From an uncultured Poribacteria bacterium (lineage in GTDB: Bacteria; Poribacteria; WGA-4E; WGA-3G): 64,000 bases of DNA. The notes beneath the pieces are model-generated. The model worked only from the letters and a program-made list of their open reading frames with translations. It did no database searches and was not told the DNA's origin. Shown here in pieces: positions 1 through 8,487 of this stretch (its first letter is position 1; the number at the start of each line of letters is the position of its first letter). The position numbers and the translations under genes were made by a program. The stretch lies in the NCBI GenBank assembly GCA_951828385.1, contig OX639973.1, positions 2,471,200 to 2,535,199 of the forward strand, given 5' to 3'.

Positions 1-196
1 CCGCAGAAACACCCAAGCAAATACCCCCAGCAAAAACCCTACCGGACCTGGGAACTGCGACGGTTGTTGTTTCTAAAATTGACACTTATGGTGCGGTTAG
101 GAAACCGAACCTACCGGGGGAACCGAAAGTGTATACTTATTTTTAGATTTACTATAACATATTTCTCTGGCGTTCGTCATCTTATGGAGGAAAGCG
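1..196. other. Left-edge non-coding stretch with a repeat-like GC-rich motif
   Basis: I see no convincing gene here. Positions 90-120 hold a GC-rich dyad-like stretch (GGTTAGG, then AAACC, then CCTACCGG) that looks like an interspersed repeat. The first 40 bases resemble a stretch near 62300-62330: both contain an AGAAAC-CCCAAGCAAA core followed by ACCC. The gene that follows has its own Shine-Dalgarno at 185-189. Confidence 0.35.
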
Positions 197-883
197 ATGT
201 CGAAAATCTCAAAGGACCAAACAAAAACCGAGGCACTTCACAATTATCCGCTCGACGTGGAAATATTCCGAAAAGTATTCAACGGATACGTTCAGCGATT
301 CAAGACCATTTTTTTTACTGTAGTCTTCTTGATTTGCGCGCCTTTCGTAGCATACGCGATTGCATGGTATTTAGGCGAGGCAAAAGTTGATACTACAGGT
401 TTCTTCGACCTTTGGCATGCCACTGGGACTCTACTGTTAGATTGGGGATTCCCATATATAAACTACAGACCGATTTCATTAGAAATGATCTCACACGGTT
501 TACTCTCCTTTGGTGTTATATCTATTGGTTTCCATGTTTCTTGCGGTGTGATCTCGGTCGGAGGTTTGGTTTCTTGCGGTGTGATTTCTATAGGCGGTCT
601 GTCCTCTTTTGGCGTTATTGCCCTCGGTGGTAACAACGTTTATGGACTTGTTGCGATCGCTACAGGGAACAAAAAACCTTTTGAAAAAGGCGTATACATG
701 AACGGAAAGGCTTTCGGGGTTATTGCGATCGGACGGCATGCTCGAGGGGTTTATTCGCTATCTTACGGCGAGGAAGGTGAAGGCATTTATCAATTTTCAC
801 CGAAACGCCAGGACCCAGAAGCCATCGCACTCTTTACGCGATGGTACAAGAAATTCAAAGGCGCGTTTGTCCCGCCTTCTTAG
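197..883 (+). CDS. Membrane protein with GVISIGG-type glycine repeats
   Basis: The 228-aa product is of unknown function. GGAGG at 185-189 supports the start. One clear hydrophobic segment lies at about residues 38-59. Residues about 100-150 then carry four near-identical units with the pattern FGVISIGG or CGVISVGG, and related units (GLVAIATG, GVIAIGR) follow. The regular alternation of small and aliphatic residues every 10-12 residues suggests a repetitive beta structure or packed hydrophobic strands. The C-terminus is charged. I do not recognise a named family. The gene stands alone, with about 150 bases to the next gene. Confidence 0.75.
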   Translation: MSKISKDQTKTEALHNYPLDVEIFRKVFNGYVQRFKTIFFTVVFLICAPFVAYAIAWYLGEAKVDTTGFFDLWHATGTLLLDWGFPYINYRPISLEMISHGLLSFGVISIGFHVSCGVISVGGLVSCGVISIGGLSSFGVIALGGNNVYGLVAIATGNKKPFEKGVYMNGKAFGVIAIGRHARGVYSLSYGEEGEGIYQFSPKRQDPEAIALFTRWYKKFKGAFVPPS

Positions 884-1035
884 CCTAACTCAACCTTTCT
901 GTAAAATGCGCCTTATACACGTCGCTTCAAGATGGAGCGTTTTTTCAATTGGTTAGATGAAGTATTTATGAGATACGCTGTAATTATCTCTTTTCAGGTA
1001 ATCTGTTTTGTGTGTAATTTAGGGAGGTATTTGCC

Positions 1036-1293
1036 ATGTTGCGTAAAAACATTCACTTCCTCTATGGAGTGGGAATAGGCATTCTATTGGTAGCTTTGGT
1101 AATTTTTAACCATTATCGAAATTCACAGCCCCAAGAACCTGTGATAATCTACAAAGAAACTTTGCCCGCTAAGCAAGTGTCTAAGACAGCAAAACCGCTT
1201 ACTTCGCCTGAGGCCACGACGCAACCTGTGTCCAAAATTACTGAAGATCATCGGGACATTGGTTCTCACACCACGGACGCTAAAATGATATGA
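1036..1293 (+). CDS. Small single-span membrane protein
   Basis: This is an 85-aa hypothetical protein. The start is supported by GGGAGG about 9 bases upstream. Residues about 8-26 (YGVGIGILLVALVIF) form one membrane span or an uncleaved signal anchor. The rest is a short polar tail rich in Pro, Thr and Lys, probably outside the membrane. No domain is recognised. It lies upstream of the M16 peptidase gene, but a 225-base gap with its own promoter-like site separates them, so co-transcription is not implied. Confidence 0.6.
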   Translation: MLRKNIHFLYGVGIGILLVALVIFNHYRNSQPQEPVIIYKETLPAKQVSKTAKPLTSPEATTQPVSKITEDHRDIGSHTTDAKMI

Positions 1294-1324
1294 AGCGTTA
1301 GGTTTTGTTACATTTGAAATTGTT

Positions 1325-1353
1325 TTGACAGTTTAAGGCATTTTGCCTATCAT
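1325..1353 (+). promoter_or_regulatory. Sigma-70-type promoter with a dyad in the spacer
   Basis: TTGACA at 1325-1330 is followed by a 17-base spacer and TATCAT at 1348-1353. The spacer end holds the short inverted repeat AGGCA-TTT-TGCCT, which touches the -10 box and could be an operator. The site sits about 165 bases upstream of the M16 peptidase gene. Confidence 0.5.
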
Positions 1354-1519
1354 GTTTATCGGACAGCAGTTAAAAAATAGATGGTTTTCATTTTTTTTCA
1401 GATTATGCACGTTTTCTGCACCCAAATTACGTCTTTAGATAATCAAAGGGTAAAACAATCGTTTCGTTTTATCAATTTTCATTCAATGTCTGAAACCTAA
1501 CACTTGGAGGTATCTAAAG

Positions 1520-3574
1520 ATGCTTAACAGAATTCAACACGCCATCGTGGTACTATTTCTACTTGGCAATTTTTCTCTGACTTTCGCTGCACCGCCCGAG
1601 GTGACACGCTTTACATTAAGCAACGGCATCCAAGTTGTCAATCTCTACGTTGAAGATTCCACAGATGTATGTATTTTCAGTTATCTGCCCCTTGGACTTG
1701 TGGCTGATGGAAAAGCAAAAACACAGTGGAGCCATCTAATTGAGCACTTGACAATCCGGACCACAGGACCGATTGATTTCAGAACAAGTAGTGCTGAAAC
1801 AATGGCTGATAACATGCGCTTGGAGTTTATTGGTAACACCGACAACTGGACGCAGGGTTTGGAAAAGCAGGCAAAGTGGCTTTCTGGATTACCGTTTTCA
1901 GAGAAAAGTTTAGCCGAAGAGTTGCCAAACGCCTTGTCCGAGATTGACACGACTGAAGCGAGATTAGCGACGCACAAATGGGCATCCGCTGCATGGAACC
2001 AAGTCTTTCGACATGGTGAAACCGCTGTATCAATGCGTGATGATGTTCGTTCAGCACAACTGAGCGAATTACAAGAATACCGAGATCTACACTTAGTCCA
2101 AGCGGATCGAGTGCTTTTGTGTGTCATCGGCGGTGTTAAGGCAGAAACACTGCAGCCAGTAATGGAAGAACAACTCGGAACTATCAACCTAACGGCAAAA
2201 ACACTTCCGCCAGCAACAGCAACATCGGAGACGGTGAAAGACCGAACTGCCACTTGGGATATCGATGTGACCCACTACATGGAAACTTACGCGATACCAC
2301 ACCCCGAAGATGAAGATTATCCGGCATTGTACATAGCGAACACACTCCTGAACTTAGTACTCATGCAGGATGCCGAACTGAAAGAATTGATAGGTTTTGT
2401 TCTCTGTAGCGTTGACCTCGTCACGCCTGAACAGACCTATCTACAGATCAGTGCTTCGCTCAAGCCAGATACAGATGTAGAAAAGGTTAAGCAGCGAATT
2501 AGACTGCTGATAAACCGGCTCAAGCAACCCGAGAACAATGCGCAGGTTGCCATGGCTGCCCCGTTACTCTCCATGCAATTTAGTTCACCCCTGGATATAG
2601 AGATGGTAAAGCACCAGATACCTGCAGGTACGTCAATGACCATGGCACTTGGTAACATTGGCGTGTGGTGGGGGATGCTTGAATATCAATATGGCGATAT
2701 TTTACCGCAGCTGGCAAGTGCGTTTGCCAAAGTCTCCGCGGGCGATGTTGCCGATGTTGTCAATCAGTATTTAACCGAAGATGCGCGGATGACGTTAGTT
2801 CTTACACCACGTGATACGTTTCTTGATGAATTCGGCGCGGTTAACGAAATTGAGATAAAGCAACCGGAACCGCCGCCTATGGAGTCGATGCCGGAAGCGA
2901 GTGAAGCAGACATGACGAAAGCCAAAAGGATACTCGCCGCAGCAGTTGACGCACACGGTGGGCTTGAGAAACTGCAAGCAGTCAAGAACATCGTCATGGA
3001 GGGGCATACATCCGCCAATTCACCAACAGGACCGCAAATAGAAGGCACATCATACTACGTCTACCCTGACAAATTTAGACAAGATTTGAAGATGCCGCGA
3101 GGCGAAACGACTTACGTCTTTGATGGCACTTCTGGATTCGTGTTGATGCCGATGGGGGTTCAACCAATACCACCACAGATGGCTAATACCTTCAAAGATG
3201 CGGTTTTCCGAGAGCCGTTGTGGCTACTGACGAACCTCTCACAAAACGACATCCGGATTCAGTATGCTGGCACAGAAGACGTACAAGGTAAGTCTACGTC
3301 TATTCTGCTGCTCCGGCAGCCATCTGGCGAGATGATGAAACTCTTTGTGAGCGAGGATACGCATTATATCGTGAAAATTGCCTATCCTGATTCCTCCCAA
3401 GGTATTACTGTTAATCGGGAAACGCTCTTGAATGATTACCGCGATGTTGATGGCGTTAAAGTCGCGTATCATGCTGTGCAGAACGTAGAGGGTCAACTCT
3501 TTAGTGAGAGCCGGGTAACACGTATCACGTTGAACGCTGAACTTGAGGAATCGCTATTTCAGGAACCGAAGTGA
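1520..3574 (+). CDS. Secreted M16 family zinc peptidase with C-terminal LolA-like domain
   Basis: The 684-aa protein begins with a signal peptide (cleavage probably after TFA, residue 23). An M16 (insulinase/pitrilysin-type) region spans about residues 28-440. The inverted zinc motif HxxEH is intact as HLIEH at residues 72-76, with candidate third-ligand glutamates at 141/146. A second M16 half follows. Residues about 455-684 look like a beta-rich LolA-like domain of the type often appended to bacterial M16 proteins. GGAGG lies 10 bases before the ATG. The M16 region is closely similar to the C-terminal part of the next gene's product, which has lost the zinc motif. It is probably an active periplasmic metallopeptidase; its substrate is unknown. 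Confidence 0.85.
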   Translation: MLNRIQHAIVVLFLLGNFSLTFAAPPEVTRFTLSNGIQVVNLYVEDSTDVCIFSYLPLGLVADGKAKTQWSHLIEHLTIRTTGPIDFRTSSAETMADNMRLEFIGNTDNWTQGLEKQAKWLSGLPFSEKSLAEELPNALSEIDTTEARLATHKWASAAWNQVFRHGETAVSMRDDVRSAQLSELQEYRDLHLVQADRVLLCVIGGVKAETLQPVMEEQLGTINLTAKTLPPATATSETVKDRTATWDIDVTHYMETYAIPHPEDEDYPALYIANTLLNLVLMQDAELKELIGFVLCSVDLVTPEQTYLQISASLKPDTDVEKVKQRIRLLINRLKQPENNAQVAMAAPLLSMQFSSPLDIEMVKHQIPAGTSMTMALGNIGVWWGMLEYQYGDILPQLASAFAKVSAGDVADVVNQYLTEDARMTLVLTPRDTFLDEFGAVNEIEIKQPEPPPMESMPEASEADMTKAKRILAAAVDAHGGLEKLQAVKNIVMEGHTSANSPTGPQIEGTSYYVYPDKFRQDLKMPRGETTYVFDGTSGFVLMPMGVQPIPPQMANTFKDAVFREPLWLLTNLSQNDIRIQYAGTEDVQGKSTSILLLRQPSGEMMKLFVSEDTHYIVKIAYPDSSQGITVNRETLLNDYRDVDGVKVAYHAVQNVEGQLFSESRVTRITLNAELEESLFQEPK

Positions 3575-3640
3575 ATCCGAATGATATGAAGTATTAGTAA
3601 CAATCCAGTCGTTTGTGTTGACGCAATATGGAGAGTTCCG

Positions 3641-5833
3641 ATGGATAAAGACGACGTTCAGTTGATTCAGAGTGTCTTATCTGGCGATGATGAGGCGTTC
3701 GGCATCTTGGTTCAAAAATACCAAAAGAGTGTTCACGCCTTGGCGTGGCGAAAGATCGGTGATTTTCACTATGCTGAGGAAATTACGCAAGACACCTTCC
3801 TGCAAGCTTATGAGAAACTCCCGACCCTCAAGAATCGCGATCAGTTTGCGGGGTGGCTGTATGTCATTACAAACAATCTATGCACCGATTGGCTCCGAAA
3901 GAAGAAACCTGTGATGCAATCGCTGGGGGACGCGTCTGTGAAAGCAATAGATAAGTTAACCTATGAGCGTTATATATTGGAACAGCGTGAGACAGCAGCA
4001 ACTGAACGTCGTCATGAAATCGTCAAGCAACTTCTGGAAAAATTACCAGAGAGCGAACGCACAGTCGTGACGCTCTACTATCTCGGTGAGATGACAACGA
4101 AGGAAATTGGTAAGTTCCTGGGTGTATCGGTGAACACAATTACGAGTCGGCTTCAACGCGCGCGGGAGCGTTTACAAACATCAGATGAACATTTGATTAA
4201 CGAGACGCTTGGCGGTTGGCAATTGTCTGGTAACCTACTTGAAAACATCATGCGGCAAGTCGCTGACATAAAACCCGTATCACCGCCAACTGGAAAACCG
4301 GTGTTACCATGGATGGCTCTCGGTACGGCTACGGTTTTGGTTCTATTGCTGCTCGGTGTGAGTCATCAATATCTTGCCAGATTTCAGCGACCGTATAGTT
4401 TCGAGGCACAGTCCGAGCCGACTATTGAAATTATTGAGACAGTTGTCGTTCTTGAAACCGATGCAAAACCGGATATGCGAAATCAAATCGGGCAGGCTGC
4501 CGTTCCCGGCAAAAACAGCAGCACCGGATCACAAGTTTCTGAGGAGGTCTTAGTACCTACTGCATCAGAGGATTTCCCTAACCTTCTTACTTCTAATACC
4601 GCTCCTAAAGTGACACGCTTTACGCTAAGCAACGGTATCCGGGTTGTCAATCTCCATGTCGAAAATTCCACGGATGTCGGTATCTTCAGTTATTTACCCC
4701 TTGGACTCGTCACAGATGGGAAAGCAAAGGCACAGTGGAGCCATCTCGTTAATTACCTGACACTCCAAACCGCAGGTCCCATTGACTACAAAACAAGTAA
4801 TGCAGAGACAATGGCTGACAATATGCGCTTGGATTTCATGGGTAATACGGATACATGGACGCAGGGTTTAGCGTTACACGCGAAATGGCTTGCCGGTCTA
4901 CCTTTTTCGGCAGAAAGTCTCGCTGATGCACGCCTGAACGTTTTGTCCCAGATTGACTATATTGAAGCAAACTTGGTAACGCATAAGTTGGCACAAATTG
5001 GGTGGAACCAAGTTTGTCGGCATGGTGAAACCGATATAGCGATGCGCAAGGGCATCCAATCGGCGCAACTCAGTGAACTCCAAGAATATCGCGATCAGCA
5101 TTTAGTCCAAGCAGATCGCGTCCTTCTGTGTGTCATTGGCGGCGTTGATCCCGAAACACTGAAAGAAACGATGGAGACACAACTTGGAACTATCAACTTA
5201 ACCGAGAAAACGCTTCCGCGATCAACAGTCCCTCCAAAGATAGCGAAAGATCAAAACGCCACTTGGGATATCAATGTAACGCATTATATGGAAACCTATC
5301 CGATCCCGAATCCTGAAAACGGAGACTATCCCGCACTCTATATCGCGAGTCTGCTTTGGCGGTTAGCTTGCACGCAGGACGCTCAATTGAAGGAATTGAT
5401 AGGTTACATTCACTGTGGGGTTGATCTTGTCACACCGGAACAGGTATATTTATATGTTAGTGCTTCGCTCAAGCCGGGTGCAGATATAGAAAAGGTTAAA
5501 CAGCGGATTGGACAACTGTTGAATCCGTTAAAACAACCGGCGAACAACACGCAGGTCCCTATGATTGCCCAGTCCCTTTCGATGGAACTCAGTGTCCTGC
5601 CTGATATGAAAACGTTCATGCAACAGAAACCTAAGAATGTGCCAGAGAACTTGATGTTCCTGCAGCTGGGTGTGAGTTGGGGGACAATAGAATACCAGTA
5701 TGGTGATAACTTATCGCAGCTTGCAAGTGCATTCGCCGATGTTTCCGCGGCTGATGTTGCCAGCGTCGCCAATCGATACCTCACTGAAGACCATCGGATG
5801 ACGTTACTTCTTACACCACGGGCATCGGAATGA
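3641..5833 (+). CDS. ECF sigma factor fused through a membrane span to a catalytically dead M16 domain
   Basis: The 730-aa protein has three parts. Residues 5-180 are a complete ECF sigma-70 factor: region 2 includes YAEEITQDTFLQAY and the RDQFAGWLYVI segment, and region 4 is a helix-turn-helix around TTKEIGKFLGVSVNTITSRL. Residues 222-242 are a single membrane span. After a polar linker, residues about 320-730 are an M16 peptidase-like domain very similar to the neighbouring secreted M16 protein. The zinc motif HLIEH of the neighbour is HLVNY here (368-372), so Glu and one His are lost and the domain should not be catalytic. The predicted topology is sigma domain in the cytoplasm and pseudo-peptidase in the periplasm. 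No separate anti-sigma gene is adjacent. Confidence 0.9.
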   Translation: MDKDDVQLIQSVLSGDDEAFGILVQKYQKSVHALAWRKIGDFHYAEEITQDTFLQAYEKLPTLKNRDQFAGWLYVITNNLCTDWLRKKKPVMQSLGDASVKAIDKLTYERYILEQRETAATERRHEIVKQLLEKLPESERTVVTLYYLGEMTTKEIGKFLGVSVNTITSRLQRARERLQTSDEHLINETLGGWQLSGNLLENIMRQVADIKPVSPPTGKPVLPWMALGTATVLVLLLLGVSHQYLARFQRPYSFEAQSEPTIEIIETVVVLETDAKPDMRNQIGQAAVPGKNSSTGSQVSEEVLVPTASEDFPNLLTSNTAPKVTRFTLSNGIRVVNLHVENSTDVGIFSYLPLGLVTDGKAKAQWSHLVNYLTLQTAGPIDYKTSNAETMADNMRLDFMGNTDTWTQGLALHAKWLAGLPFSAESLADARLNVLSQIDYIEANLVTHKLAQIGWNQVCRHGETDIAMRKGIQSAQLSELQEYRDQHLVQADRVLLCVIGGVDPETLKETMETQLGTINLTEKTLPRSTVPPKIAKDQNATWDINVTHYMETYPIPNPENGDYPALYIASLLWRLACTQDAQLKELIGYIHCGVDLVTPEQVYLYVSASLKPGADIEKVKQRIGQLLNPLKQPANNTQVPMIAQSLSMELSVLPDMKTFMQQKPKNVPENLMFLQLGVSWGTIEYQYGDNLSQLASAFADVSAADVASVANRYLTEDHRMTLLLTPRASE

Positions 5834-5858
5834 TAGAAAGCGTTGGTAGAAATATAGT

Positions 5859-7100
5859 TTATGAGTCTTTCAACTTTCCCAATAGATCCGTTATTTCCGC
5901 TTGAATCTGTGCTTCAACCGCTGGCAACAACGCTAACCGATACGGACCACTAAGCGCATGGTTCCGCGGTCCCGCTTCATAACCTGCCCGCAGCCCCAAT
6001 TCGTAAGCCTTCTGGGTCGCAATATAGACTTCGCTACCGTTCGTATATCCAAAGACGAAGGTGTGTGAGAACGAGGAGGTTTCGTCGGCGAAGCGTTGAT
6101 ACTCCGAAAAGAGTTCGTGTGATACAGACAGGAAACAGAGCGCGTCGCCCACTGCGAACGCGCTTATTGGGAAAGGTAAGGCGCGTTTCTCACCGCTTTT
6201 AGCGATTTCCAATAGGGCAACATAGCGTTCATCGTTAGGGAATTGTTTTATTAACTGCTCACATTCCGCAACTGATGGCGGGTCTCGAAACGGCAAATTG
6301 ACAAGTTTAGAACACGCTTTAAGGGGTGCTGCGGGGATTTCTTCGGCAGTCTTTAGGGCTTGGTGCGTCGCAAACGCGAGCGCAAATCCGGCGACATCGC
6401 ATGCACTAAAACCGCCTCGTAACGGATACCCGTTAATATCCGCTGCGCAGCCTTGCGCGAACAGCAAAACGCTTTCTGGCTTCAGTTCTAAGAAATTGCG
6501 TAGGTGTTCAACGGCATAGCCCGGGTAATCGGCACCGATTTCTTCACTCGACCAGTGGACAATCACCGGATGCGCGGCATGTGAGAACAACACGGCGATG
6601 ATCTCTCCATTCTCGTCGTAAGCCCCCAACACATCCACCCACGGCACAACAGAGCCTTCCGGGTTCGGTGCCATTGTAATATAACCTTCGTCATTCAGCA
6701 GACGACGGTTATAGCCGATTTGGACAGGCGCGCGTCCAACCCGCAATGTTGCCGGTTCAAGCGCAGCTACCGCATCTTTCACCAACTCTGCAAGACAGGT
6801 CGCTAACCACGCCTCGGATGCCTCAGTTATCCAGCGTCCATCAACACCGGGAGCGTTGTGCGTATGGCTACAGTTAATGACAATATGCTCTGGTGGTATG
6901 CCTGTGGCTTGGTGGATTGCATCGAGCAGCACTTTGTTGTATTGAAGCGGAAACTGCCCGTAGTCGGCTGTTACAATAGCGAGTTGTTTTTCGCCATCGG
7001 CAAGCACCAACGCGCGTGCATACAACTCCGCATAGACTTCGGGTCTGTCCTTTATGGAGGTAATCACAGTCTCTGCTGCACCTGCCATAAGGGGATTCAT
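5859..7100 (-). CDS. Neutral/alkaline non-lysosomal ceramidase-like hydrolase (N-terminal domain only)
   Basis: The 413-aa protein matches the catalytic domain of neutral ceramidases. Zinc-ligand-type motifs are visible: CSHTHNAPG near residues 83-91, FSHAAHPVIV in the middle, and the conserved QGCAADINGYP segment. Full ceramidases are about 650-700 aa with a C-terminal Ig-like domain and are secreted. This protein is shorter and shows no signal peptide, so it is probably a cytoplasmic member of unknown substrate, as is common in environmental bacteria. GAGGAG precedes the start. The next minus-strand gene upstream is a luciferase-like monooxygenase 52 bases away, so the two may be co-transcribed. 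Confidence 0.8.
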   Translation of the reverse strand: MNPLMAGAAETVITSIKDRPEVYAELYARALVLADGEKQLAIVTADYGQFPLQYNKVLLDAIHQATGIPPEHIVINCSHTHNAPGVDGRWITEASEAWLATCLAELVKDAVAALEPATLRVGRAPVQIGYNRRLLNDEGYITMAPNPEGSVVPWVDVLGAYDENGEIIAVLFSHAAHPVIVHWSSEEIGADYPGYAVEHLRNFLELKPESVLLFAQGCAADINGYPLRGGFSACDVAGFALAFATHQALKTAEEIPAAPLKACSKLVNLPFRDPPSVAECEQLIKQFPNDERYVALLEIAKSGEKRALPFPISAFAVGDALCFLSVSHELFSEYQRFADETSSFSHTFVFGYTNGSEVYIATQKAYELGLRAGYEAGPRNHALSGPYRLALLPAVEAQIQAEITDLLGKLKDS

Positions 7101-7152
7101 AAGATTACTCCTCGTTCTCTGTGTTACGGCACACGGCGCGTGCCTACTACCT

Positions 7153-8211
7153 TTAAGTCAAATCTGTGAGTTGTGGCATCACTTCATTTTTGAGGAGTGT
7201 CATTGAGTTCAACCACTGCTCTTTGGGATCCCATTCGTGTCCCATGGCGAGTAAGACACCAAAACCACCGACTTCGTCATAAAGTTCGCGCAAACGGTTT
7301 GCGACGTGATCCGGACTTCCAACGATCCATAAGGTATCTAACAGATGTTCGAGGCTCATGTCTGCGTCTGCTATATCTTGATTCGGTTTGAAGTGCGCCG
7401 GGCTAAATAGCTTAAACCAATAGTCCCTAAAATCGCGTCCGAGTGTGCCTTCGAGTGCTTCTTTGCGCGCCTGTTCGGTGGTATCCGCAACGTAAACCTC
7501 ACGGGCAATGCGCCACGTTGACCGAGATGGCGATAAGCCGGTCTTTTCGGCACCTTCTTCCACCGCGTCCCAGTGTGTTTTAATAATAGGCACATGCGCT
7601 AAATTAATACTCATCGGAATCCAGCCGCGCTCACCCGCGAAAATTAGCGTGTCCGACCTTGGGGAAGACCCTGCCAACGCAATTGGCGGATGCGGTTTCT
7701 GATAAGGTTTCATGTGGACACTCACAATGTTGGGACGGTACTCAGGGATCTTAAATTCCCAAAAATCGGTCTTGTAATGTCCGGGTTCCGGGTCCGTCCA
7801 GATTTTGAGGACGGCATCAATCCCCTCTCGTGTGGATCTACGCCTGTCTTCGCCAGCCATGAACATCTCCGCATCGCTGGGTGTGGAGCTCGAACCGACA
7901 CCCCAATGGAAACGTCCGTGCGTTTGATGGTCCAGTTGTGCGATACGATGCGCGATAACGGCAGGATTGTGGATCGGCATACACGTAATCCCCGTGCCGA
8001 AAATAATGTCCTTTGTCATCGCAGCTGCTTTAGCAATAAAAAGATCGGGAGACGGAATATTCTCCCACGTAAACGTGAAATGCTCACCGACATAAGCTTC
8101 TTTGTAGCCGAGTTCATCAAGGACTATCATCTGCTCAAGATCGTCGTCTAATGTCTTCGTCGTGTCGCTACCGGGTGGATGCAAAGGCATTGTGAAAAAA
8201 CCGAGTTCCAT
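7153..8211 (-). CDS. LLM class flavin-dependent oxidoreductase
   Basis: This is a 352-aa bacterial luciferase-like monooxygenase. It has the family hallmarks: an N-terminal strand followed by a stretch for F420/FMN binding, VGEHFTFTW near residue 41, the GTGITCMPIHNPAVIAHRIA segment, GRFHWGVGSSS, and the C-terminal WIVGSPDHVANRLREL segment. Such enzymes oxidise small organic substrates with reduced flavin or F420. The substrate cannot be read from sequence. It is divergent from the substrate-binding protein gene on the other strand. Confidence 0.85.
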   Translation of the reverse strand: MELGFFTMPLHPPGSDTTKTLDDDLEQMIVLDELGYKEAYVGEHFTFTWENIPSPDLFIAKAAAMTKDIIFGTGITCMPIHNPAVIAHRIAQLDHQTHGRFHWGVGSSSTPSDAEMFMAGEDRRRSTREGIDAVLKIWTDPEPGHYKTDFWEFKIPEYRPNIVSVHMKPYQKPHPPIALAGSSPRSDTLIFAGERGWIPMSINLAHVPIIKTHWDAVEEGAEKTGLSPSRSTWRIAREVYVADTTEQARKEALEGTLGRDFRDYWFKLFSPAHFKPNQDIADADMSLEHLLDTLWIVGSPDHVANRLRELYDEVGGFGVLLAMGHEWDPKEQWLNSMTLLKNEVMPQLTDLT

Positions 8212-8374
8212 TTTTTTATTTTTCCTTGCGGAGCAGTAACGGCAATTTGGACTTTGACGGTTTTCGCGTTAGAGTCGCCTGCGCCGTTGTTGCAGGCTGC
8301 GCGCTTTTGTTTAAGCTTTCAAAACGAATTTTTTAATTTCTCCTCAACAGATATGTTTCGGTATGTTTCTAAAC

Positions 8375-8403
8375 TTGACAAAATCGGTCAGATGTGTTAC
8401 TGT
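8375..8403 (+). promoter_or_regulatory. Candidate promoter for the substrate-binding lipoprotein
   Basis: TTGACA at 8375-8380, a 17-base spacer and TACTGT at 8398-8403 lie about 85 bases upstream of the ATG at 8488. The -35 box is perfect and the -10 box is weak. Confidence 0.4.
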
Positions 8404-8487
8404 TTTTACGAAGCTTGGGTATTAGGTAAAAGTTACCACAAACCCGAATATTTTTCAAGCATTTTGTCAAAAGGAGAAAAGTTAGTT

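Noticed and set aside
1681-2253. 190-codon minus-strand frame inside the M16 gene
   Set aside because: It is antisense to the conserved peptidase domain, with serine- and cysteine-rich noise composition.
7690-8151. 153-codon plus-strand frame inside the luciferase-like gene
   Set aside because: No start signal, and it runs antisense to a conserved enzyme.
8179-8487. Extra 103 codons before the substrate-binding lipoprotein
   Set aside because: The lipobox signal and ribosome site place the start at 8488. The upstream part looks non-coding and contains the promoter.
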